Assembly (NCBI GenBank): GCA_021793295.1
Contig: JAJYTA010000024.1
Span: 1-37,064 of the forward strand
Length of the DNA: 37,064 nt
From: Actinomycetes bacterium
GTDB lineage: Bacteria; Actinomycetota; Actinomycetes; Jiangellales; Jiangellaceae
Direction: 5' to 3'
Shown here: piece after piece, positions 31,385-37,064 of the stretch
Numbering within the stretch: the first letter of the stretch is position 1
Layout of the letters: every line of letters begins with the position of its first letter
Translations under genes and position numbers: made by a program
The notes under the pieces: model-generated
Databases searched by the model: none
The model's input: the letters and a program-made list of their open reading frames with translations, nothing else
Told to the model about the DNA's origin: nothing

Positions 31385-32794
31385 ATGGTGCCTGTGGCAC
31401 AGACAGATCCGCCGCCCGGCCAAGACGTCCCCGGTCCGGGCACCGAGGGCGCCGGTGGCGGACGCGCGGAGCGGATGCGTCGCGCCGCCAGCGCGTCGGC
31501 TCGTGCTGCGCGCACCGCGGCGTCGGGCACCTCCCGTGCTGCCAAGGCGAGCGCGGAGCGCCTGCATCGTGCCGCGGAGGCCAAGGGTGCCGACCAGACG
31601 GGCCTGTCGCGGCTGATCGAGCTCAACGCCGCCAGCGCGTTCGCCGACGCACTGGTGACGGTGGCGCTGGCGGGCACGTTGTTCTTCTCCGTTCCCACCG
31701 CCGAGGCGCGGGGCAACGTCGCGCTGTACCTGGCGCTGACCATGGCGCCGTTCGCGGTGGTGGCGCCGGTCATCGGCCCGTTCCTGGACCGGTTCGCCCA
31801 TGGGCGGCGATGGGCCATCGGCTTGACCGCCGCGATTCGGGGCTTCCTGGCCTGGGTGGCCGCCGACGCCGTCCTCGACGGCGGGGTGTGGCTGTATCCG
31901 GCGGCGCTGGGTGTGCTGGTGGGGCAGAAGGCATACGCGGTCACCAGGGCTGCCGCCGTCCCCCGGGTCCTGCCGGAGGGGTGGACGCTGGTCAGCGCGA
32001 ACTCGCGCCTGCAGCTGGCCGCGACGTTGGGCACGGCGCTGGGCGCCCCGATCGGCATCGGCCTGGCCCAGATCGGCGACGACTGGCCGCTGCGCGCGGC
32101 GTTCTTCGCCTACTGCGGCACGACCGTTCTGGCCATCCTGCTGTCCAAGCGAGTCGACTCCGCCGCAGGTGAGGCGCCGGCGTCCATACGCGACGGCGCC
32201 AAGGGCCGGTTCCGCGTCGGCGCGGCCGTGGTGCGAGCGTTGCGCGCGAACGCTGCGCTGCGCTGGTTCTCCGGCTTCATGACGATGTTTCTGGCGTTCG
32301 TCCTGCGAGAAGAGCCGGTCGCGGGGCTGTCCGGCCTGGTGCTGTTGGGCATCGTGGCGGCCTCGGCGTGGCTGGGGAGCACGGCCGGCTCGTCAGTCGG
32401 CGCGCTGGTGCGCTCGCGCAGCCCGGATCGCACCGTGCTCGTGCTGATCGTTCTCACCGTCGTCTGCTCGGTCGTGGCGGCGGTGTTCTGGAACCTGCTG
32501 ACGGTGGTGTTGGTGGGACTGGCGGCCGGGTTCGCCCAGCAGCTCGGCCGGCTGTCGCTCGACGCGATCGTGCAACGCGACGTCCCCGAGCAGAACCGCT
32601 CCAACGCGTTCGCGCGTTCGGAGACGCTGCTTCAGCTGGGCTGGGTGGTCGGTGGCGGCATCGGCATCGTGCTGCCCCTGATCCCGTGGCTGGGCATGGT
32701 CGTCGCCGCGGTGATCATGGCCGGTGGACTCGCCGCGGCGCTGCGCATGCGCCCCGATCCGGCTGCCCCACCCCCGACCCAGTCGGCCAAATGA
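31385..32794 (+). CDS. MFS transporter
   Basis: This 469-residue membrane protein has about 12 hydrophobic segments after a 75-residue soluble, Ala/Arg-rich N-terminal region. The first helix begins LIELNAASAFADALVTVALAGTLFFS. The motif-A loop is degenerate (PFLDRFAHGRRWAIG), and a second-half FARSETLLQLGWVVGGGIGIVLPL matches actinobacterial MFS proteins found near cspB. The start is uncertain: ATG 31385, with GTG at 31388 or 31394 also in frame. Its stop codon lies within an 18-bp palindrome. The substrate is unknown. Confidence 0.85.
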   Translation: MVPVAQTDPPPGQDVPGPGTEGAGGGRAERMRRAASASARAARTAASGTSRAAKASAERLHRAAEAKGADQTGLSRLIELNAASAFADALVTVALAGTLFFSVPTAEARGNVALYLALTMAPFAVVAPVIGPFLDRFAHGRRWAIGLTAAIRGFLAWVAADAVLDGGVWLYPAALGVLVGQKAYAVTRAAAVPRVLPEGWTLVSANSRLQLAATLGTALGAPIGIGLAQIGDDWPLRAAFFAYCGTTVLAILLSKRVDSAAGEAPASIRDGAKGRFRVGAAVVRALRANAALRWFSGFMTMFLAFVLREEPVAGLSGLVLLGIVAASAWLGSTAGSSVGALVRSRSPDRTVLVLIVLTVVCSVVAAVFWNLLTVVLVGLAAGFAQQLGRLSLDAIVQRDVPEQNRSNAFARSETLLQLGWVVGGGIGIVLPLIPWLGMVVAAVIMAGGLAAALRMRPDPAAPPPTQSAK

Positions 32795-32806
32795 TCATGA
32801 TCATTT
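32789..32806. repeat. Perfect 18-bp AT-rich palindrome
   Basis: AAATGATCATGATCATTT is fully self-complementary and contains overlapping TGATCA units. It spans the stop of the MFS gene and lies 16 bp from the cspB stop, between convergent genes. The zero-length loop makes it a poor terminator, so a protein-binding site is the better guess. Confidence 0.7.
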
Positions 32807-32821
32807 CGACGGCGGTGGCGG

Positions 32822-33205
32822 TCAGACCTCGAGGTCGTCGGCGACGGCGCGCAACACGCTGGCGACCTTGCGCGCGGCCTTCGGATCCGGGTGACGGCCG
32901 CGGCGGTACGTGTTCGACAAGCCGTCGAGCAGCTTGATGAGGTCTTCGGTGATCGTGACCATCTCGTCGGGCTTCTTCCGCGTCGCCGCCGACACCGACG
33001 GCAGCGGATCGAGGACCCGTACTGACAAGGCCTGTTCGCCGCGTCGGCCTTCGGCCACGCCGAACTCCACGCGCTGCCCGGGTTTCAGTGCGGTCACACC
33101 AGCAGGAAGGGCGGAACTGTGGACGAACACGTCGCCCCCTTCGTCCTTGGAGAGGAAACCGAAGCCCTTCTCCGCATCGAAAAACTTGACCTTGCCCGTT
33201 GGCAC
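32822..33205 (-). CDS. cspB: CspB-like cold-shock protein with C-terminal extension
   Basis: The 127-residue protein has a cold-shock domain at 1-68 (PTGKVKFFDAEKGFGFLSKDEGGDVFVHSSALP) with RNP-1 KGFGF and RNP-2 DVFVH, which binds single-stranded RNA or DNA and acts as an RNA chaperone. A 60-residue C-terminal extension (ITEDLIKLLDGL, RRGRHPDPKAARKVASVLRAVADDLEV) is shared, from memory, with M. tuberculosis CspB (Rv0871). GTG 33205 is chosen because the family starts there and GAGGG lies seven bases upstream; the frame is open to 33265. Mutually exclusive hairpins lie upstream. Confidence 0.9.
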   Translation of the reverse strand: MPTGKVKFFDAEKGFGFLSKDEGGDVFVHSSALPAGVTALKPGQRVEFGVAEGRRGEQALSVRVLDPLPSVSAATRKKPDEMVTITEDLIKLLDGLSNTYRRGRHPDPKAARKVASVLRAVADDLEV

Positions 33206-33240
33206 GGCAGACCCTCGTTCGTCGTCGGTGTAATCGGACT

Positions 33241-33271
33241 GTCCCCGCAGGCTTGGGGACGTCACAAGCCT
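33241..33271 (-). promoter_or_regulatory. Mutually exclusive hairpins upstream of cspB
   Basis: Two stems share bases. GTCCCC (33241-33246) pairs with GGGGAC (33255-33260), and AGGCTTG (33249-33255) pairs with CAAGCCT (33265-33271). Both cannot form at once. If transcription starts upstream of 33271, this is a candidate RNA switch in the cold-shock gene leader; otherwise it is an operator. No promoter is clear. Confidence 0.35.
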
Positions 33272-33308
33272 ACGGCTGATCGTGGGCCCGCGACATCCCC
33301 GGCCGTCC

Positions 33309-33935
33309 TCAGGTGGGCGTCCCCACGAAATCGGCCAGCCAGTACGGGAAGTCGAGCAGATCGGAGAAGACGACGTCGGCGCCGGCCTCGCGCAGCGCCA
33401 CTGAATCGTGCGGTCCGGTGGTCACACCCATCGCGTACGCCCCGGCCCACCTCGCACCGATCATGTCGCCGGGATGATCGCCCACGAACACGTCGGCGCC
33501 CAACTCACGCAGCACCGCGCCCTTGGTCTCGGCGAACCGCTCGCCGTAGACGTCGTCGGCGGCCAGTCCGACGTGGTCGAGCACCTCGCGCACCGCGGAC
33601 TCGATCTTCGCGCTCACGACGACGACGCGGCCGCGGAAGTCGTGGATGGCTTCGACGGCTTCCTTCGCCCCTGGGAGAAGTTTCGTCGCCGGGACGCCGA
33701 TGGAGGGGTAGAGGGCGCGGTACAGCCCCTTCAATTCTTCGACGCGCGTTTCGTCCACGAAATGGCGCAGCGTGTCTTCCAGTGGCAGCCCCAGCAACGG
33801 CTCGAGCCGCTCGGGGTCGACCTCGACGCCGATACGACGCCCGGCCTCGGCAAGTGAGGCGGTGATGCCGTCAGCGGAGTCCACGAGTGTCAGGTCGAGA
33901 TCGAATCCGATGACTAGGCCCACGACTGTCACCAT
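33309..33935 (-). CDS. HAD family hydrolase (phosphoglycolate phosphatase-like)
   Basis: The 208-residue protein shows the HAD motifs. Motif I is FDLDLTLVDS with nucleophile Asp12 and general acid Asp14. Motif II is VVVVSAK, motif III the Lys in ETKGAVLREL, and motif IV VFVGDHPGDMIGA. A helical cap of about 70 residues follows motif I, as in Gph/PGP-type enzymes. It probably dephosphorylates a small metabolite. The frame is open from 33935; the exact start is not fixed. It lies between cspB and the CHAT gene, all on the minus strand but with gaps. Confidence 0.88.
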   Translation of the reverse strand: MVTVVGLVIGFDLDLTLVDSADGITASLAEAGRRIGVEVDPERLEPLLGLPLEDTLRHFVDETRVEELKGLYRALYPSIGVPATKLLPGAKEAVEAIHDFRGRVVVVSAKIESAVREVLDHVGLAADDVYGERFAETKGAVLRELGADVFVGDHPGDMIGARWAGAYAMGVTTGPHDSVALREAGADVVFSDLLDFPYWLADFVGTPT

Positions 33936-33968
33936 ACGCGGCTGAAAGTGACAATCGTGTAACCGAGA

Positions 33969-36581
33969 TCACCCCGCGCCCAACGCGAGAAATGCCCACG
34001 CGGTCGCGATCGCCACCGGGGTACTCGCCTTCTGCCGAGCCGACAGCAGTGCGGCGCTCATGTCGTCGCCCGCTCGCAGGCGCTCGTGCACGACGAGGCT
34101 GACCTCGACACTTCCGGCGTCGCTGACTGGAACGACGGTGGCCAGCAACCCGGCCGTGCCCAACGCCGACAGCGACGTCGTCAGGCCGAGGAGCTCGTCG
34201 GCACCAGTCGGTGAGCCGACGCCGGACTCGCAGGCGGTCAGCACCATCCGGAACGGCGGCGACGTGAGCCGTTCGAAGTCGTAGACGGTCAGCGGCCCGT
34301 CGGCGAGCTCCAGCGCAGAGAACATCGGATTGTCGCCGCGGTACCGGCAGTGCGCGCCGACGTGCGCCAGCCACGAGCCGTCCATCGCGCGCAAAGCCTC
34401 GTCGGCGACCGCGTCCGCGCCGGTCAGCAGCGTCGCGTCCGGGTACGTCCCGGCCAGCACGTCCACCTCGGCGGCCGTCGTGGACAATCCGCTACCGGCG
34501 ATCAACGCGACCCGTCGACGCGACGGCGGCGTACGGCAGCGCGCCCGGATCCAGGCCGACGCCGACGGCGCCACGGAGACGTCTCGATCACGCAGGGCTG
34601 GAAGTGCCCCCCACGGAACGGCCTGCAGCGTCGACGGAGGCACCACGACGACGGGACCGCTGCCGAGTTCGTCCACCGCCGGGCCGAGCAGCGTCGCCTG
34701 CAACCGGGCCAGCCCCGGCTCGGCGGCGCGCAGCAGCGCCTCGGCGACGTCGGCACCAGCCAGCGCCGCGCCGCGGAGCGCGAAGCGCGCGTACTCGATC
34801 TCGCTGCGGATATCGGCCACGGAACCGGCGACGACGTGTTTCACCCGCCCGCGCCGGACGATCACGACGTGGAACCGCTCGCCCTTGATGCCGACGATGC
34901 TGACCATGGTGCGTTCGCTACCGAGCTGGTCGAACAGCGCCGGCAGCTCGAAGCGGACCCGGCGCCGGCTGGTGTCACCGTAGCGGCCGTGCACGTGCCG
35001 GCGGATGCGCTCCTCGATGCGTCGGCGTTCGGCCTCCGCCGCCGCGCTGGCCCCGGCGGTCAGGACGTTCTCGGCTGCGCGCAGCCGCCCGAGCTCGGCG
35101 ACCAAGACGGGATCGTGCCCGGCCGCCGGCCACGGCAGCGCGTGCAGGCTGGCTCGCCACCGCTCGGTCCAGCGCAGCAGGTCACGAGCGGTCCCGTCGG
35201 CGGCGACGCGGCGGGTCGCCAGAATCGCGAGATCGGTGCCGTGCACGGTCGCGCGGGCGCGCAGCTCGGTCGCGCCCAGTGACAGCGCATGTGTGTCCAG
35301 CACGTCGAGGCCTCTGGCACAGGCGCGCAGCATGCCCGCGCGGTCCCCGTCGGCTTGGGCGAGCAGGGCGCGGGCGTACCACGCGGTAGCCCGGCGCAGG
35401 GCGGAGCCGCGGTGGCGCTGCTCCGCGGCTTCACGCAGGTTCTGGGCCGCGAGCTCGGGCAAGCCGGTCGCCAACGCCATCCGCCCAGCCAGCACCAGTG
35501 AGTCGAGGCGCTCGGATGAGTACCGGTCGGTCATCTCCGCGGCCAGTTCGGCCGCAGCTCTGGCGTGCCGCTTGGTGACGGCCCCGGTCGCGTCCTGGGC
35601 GCGAAGCAAGACCACGCGGGCGTGCCGCTCGACGTCGACGTGGCCCTGCCGCTTGCTGGACCGCGCGGCTTTGCGGGCAAGGTCGACGGCGCGCTCCGGA
35701 TGGCCCGCGGCGAGGTGAACCATGGCCGCGGCGATGAACCCGTCCGCCCGGCGGAGCGCGGCGTCGCGCGCGTCCTGCAGCATCGCGACCATCTCGTCGG
35801 CTGACTTCGCCGCGTCGTCGGGCAACCCGGCAGCGAGCTGGACGACGGCGAGGTCGCGCACCACCTCCGGTGGCACGACGCCGAGTGCGTCGTAGCGACG
35901 GCGAGCCTCGTACAGCAAGTCCAGCGCTGTCGCCAGGTCCCCCAAGCGGTGGGCACAATCGGCCCGCGCGTGGAGGGTGACCGTTGCACTGAAGTGACCT
36001 TCGTTTCCGCTCGCCAGCCGCTCGACGAGGACGAACTGCTCGGCTGCATCGTGGAATCGCCCAATCCCCATGAGTGCCACGCCTGCGTTGTGCCGAGCAT
36101 TGGCCTCCCACTTGGTGTCACGTCCCTTGGCAAGAATGCGTGCGGCGTGAATGCAGTCCTCATAACCGCCGACGTGATCATCGATGTGCACCTTCGCACC
36201 GCCTCGGCGGACAAGAACGCGCGCTTTCTCCAGCTCGGAACCTGCTTCCAGAGCCTCGGCGAAGGCTGCGGCCATTGCTGTGCGTCTTCCCGCCATGGCT
36301 AGCGCCGTGCCCAGGCTGGCGGCAAGGTCACTTGCCCGGCTCGGCAGAACGGCAGACTTGCTCAGAGCCATGCCCTGACGAAACATGCGAATGGCACCAC
36401 CGACGTTCCCTGAATCACGTTCGACGATGCCTAGAGCCTGAAAAGCATATGTGCGCTCGAGAGCAGAGCGACGTTGCATCAGCACGGTGCGCGCGTGCCG
36501 GCGCGCATCATCGGGACGTTCCATCGCCAAGTTAGGCAGTCTCGCCGCCGACACGAATCCGTCCGGCTTTCCGTTCGCCAC
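33969..36581 (-). CDS. TPR-CHAT domain protease
   Basis: The 870-residue protein has about 500 residues of helical TPR-like repeats (for example ARRHARTVLMQ, TYAFQALGIVERDSGNVGGAIRMFRQGMAL, RHNAGVALMGIGRFHDAAEQF). A linker and a C-terminal CHAT domain (about 560-870), a caspase-clan cysteine protease, follow. The dyad is intact: His744 (WLAHVGAHC) and Cys784 (VLTACESG), with GTAGLLATVVPVSD after it as in the family. TPR parts of such proteins sense partners and switch the protease on. GTG 36581 keeps the first helical repeat; ATG 36524 is possible. The 5' third (about 36000-36581) has a lower GC3 than the rest. It is divergent from a putative S8 peptidase (53 bp). Confidence 0.9.
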   Translation of the reverse strand: MANGKPDGFVSAARLPNLAMERPDDARRHARTVLMQRRSALERTYAFQALGIVERDSGNVGGAIRMFRQGMALSKSAVLPSRASDLAASLGTALAMAGRRTAMAAAFAEALEAGSELEKARVLVRRGGAKVHIDDHVGGYEDCIHAARILAKGRDTKWEANARHNAGVALMGIGRFHDAAEQFVLVERLASGNEGHFSATVTLHARADCAHRLGDLATALDLLYEARRRYDALGVVPPEVVRDLAVVQLAAGLPDDAAKSADEMVAMLQDARDAALRRADGFIAAAMVHLAAGHPERAVDLARKAARSSKRQGHVDVERHARVVLLRAQDATGAVTKRHARAAAELAAEMTDRYSSERLDSLVLAGRMALATGLPELAAQNLREAAEQRHRGSALRRATAWYARALLAQADGDRAGMLRACARGLDVLDTHALSLGATELRARATVHGTDLAILATRRVAADGTARDLLRWTERWRASLHALPWPAAGHDPVLVAELGRLRAAENVLTAGASAAAEAERRRIEERIRRHVHGRYGDTSRRRVRFELPALFDQLGSERTMVSIVGIKGERFHVVIVRRGRVKHVVAGSVADIRSEIEYARFALRGAALAGADVAEALLRAAEPGLARLQATLLGPAVDELGSGPVVVVPPSTLQAVPWGALPALRDRDVSVAPSASAWIRARCRTPPSRRRVALIAGSGLSTTAAEVDVLAGTYPDATLLTGADAVADEALRAMDGSWLAHVGAHCRYRGDNPMFSALELADGPLTVYDFERLTSPPFRMVLTACESGVGSPTGADELLGLTTSLSALGTAGLLATVVPVSDAGSVEVSLVVHERLRAGDDMSAALLSARQKASTPVAIATAWAFLALGAG

Positions 36582-36634
36582 TCGATGATGCTAGACATTG
36601 GTCCGGATTTGCCGCGATCGAACAGGGGGAAGAC

Positions 36635-37064
36635 ATGCCGGACGGGCCCGCGGGACCTCATGTGACCGAGCTTGCGAGTGAAGTCGAGCGCCTACGGCGC
36701 AACGCTGAAGCGCGTAGTCAAGGGCGAAACTTTCCGCTGGCGGCGCGATGGGACCCTACCGGCACAGTGGTCCAGTACCTTTACCGCAGCAACCAACTCA
36801 TCTGCGATGAGCGTGACCTGCCGGCGACGCTCGAGGCGTTCGACCTTGCCGAGGTGGCTCGGCCAGAAGAAATCTCCGACGGGCCGATCGGGCTCAAAGT
36901 ACTTGACGTCGGAGACCGGGACGCCGCCGACATCGCCGACGCGCTCGCTGACATAGCTGGTGACGACATCGTCACGCCAAACCACATCCTTGACTCTCAA
37001 GGTTATACGCGGCTGTGTCCAGCGACAGAGCCGCTGCCTCACCCGGGCCCGGTTACTGCGTTGG
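36635..37064 (+). CDS. N-terminal part of a putative S8 (subtilisin-like) peptidase (partial)
   Basis: ATG 36635 after AGGGGGAAG opens a frame that stays open to the window end (143 codons). The visible part reads as an N-terminal or propeptide region: FPLAARWDPTGTVVQYLYRSNQLICDERDLPATLEAF, IGLKVLDVGDRDAADIADALADIAGDDIVTPNHILDSQ, then a Pro-rich stretch. The 'VTPNHIL' element at the end of a ferredoxin-like propeptide resembles actinobacterial S8/S53 peptidases, in which the catalytic domain follows. The catalytic residues lie beyond the window, so the call is inference, helped by the divergent CHAT gene; CHAT and S8 peptidases often occur together. No signal peptide is seen, which suggests a cytosolic protease. 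Confidence 0.55.
   Translation, partial: MPDGPAGPHVTELASEVERLRRNAEARSQGRNFPLAARWDPTGTVVQYLYRSNQLICDERDLPATLEAFDLAEVARPEEISDGPIGLKVLDVGDRDAADIADALADIAGDDIVTPNHILDSQGYTRLCPATEPLPHPGPVTAL

Overview
The window is about 37 kb of high-GC DNA with dense, strongly GC3-biased genes, many GTG starts and several probable leaderless transcripts. Its family content points to an actinobacterium: DUF2530, DUF3027, a sacsin-like ATPase, a CspB-type cold-shock protein with a C-terminal extension, DtxR/IdeR, citrate synthase 2 beside serC, and an HspR-type operator before hsp20. From memory, and not checked, the order citrate synthase 2 / serC / DUF3027 / DUF2530 / MarR / MFS / cspB resembles the Mycobacterium tuberculosis Rv0871-Rv0889c neighbourhood, so the central part looks like conserved chromosome. 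I cannot assign a genus. No tRNA, rRNA, CRISPR array, insertion sequence or phage gene was recognised.

Left part (1-6700): after the tail of a YjbR-like gene comes a minus-strand block of four genes. In transcription order they are a small HTH protein, a 1292-residue caspase-like / SF1-helicase-like / nuclease-like fusion, an endonuclease/exonuclease/phosphatase-fold protein, and a zinc alcohol dehydrogenase. The fusion protein has lost both caspase catalytic residues and has a damaged Walker A motif, so it reads as a multi-domain pseudoenzyme. Two palindromes lie between two divergent promoters at 6633-6683.

Middle (6700-21000): a secreted M23 peptidase, a flavin disulfide reductase, an FmdB zinc ribbon, a frameshifted methyltransferase and hsp20 with a HAIR operator. 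These are followed by a lipoprotein, a GNAT enzyme, the nagA-ideR-rhodanese operon and a hotdog-fold protein. At 15345-15590 there is a structured leader RNA. It contains a 12-codon micro-ORF whose ribosome-binding site can pair with about 15 nt of the 16S rRNA 3' end. Then come a VOC protein, pdxH, citrate synthase 2, serC, a METTL25-like methyltransferase, a tiny membrane peptide and thpR.

Right part (21000-37064): a MarR/cupin pair with a shared operator, a GIDE-domain membrane protein, a MarR-MFS operon, DUF2530, an NCS2 purine permease, the sacsin-like ATPase with DUF3027, a second MFS protein, CspB and a HAD phosphatase. The right edge holds a TPR-CHAT protease with an intact His/Cys dyad. 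It is divergent from the truncated start of what looks like an S8 (subtilisin-like) peptidase. The window is therefore flanked by two caspase-clan modules, one apparently dead and one apparently active. The most interesting loci are the pseudoenzyme fusion, the micro-ORF/three-way-junction leader and the CHAT/S8 pair.
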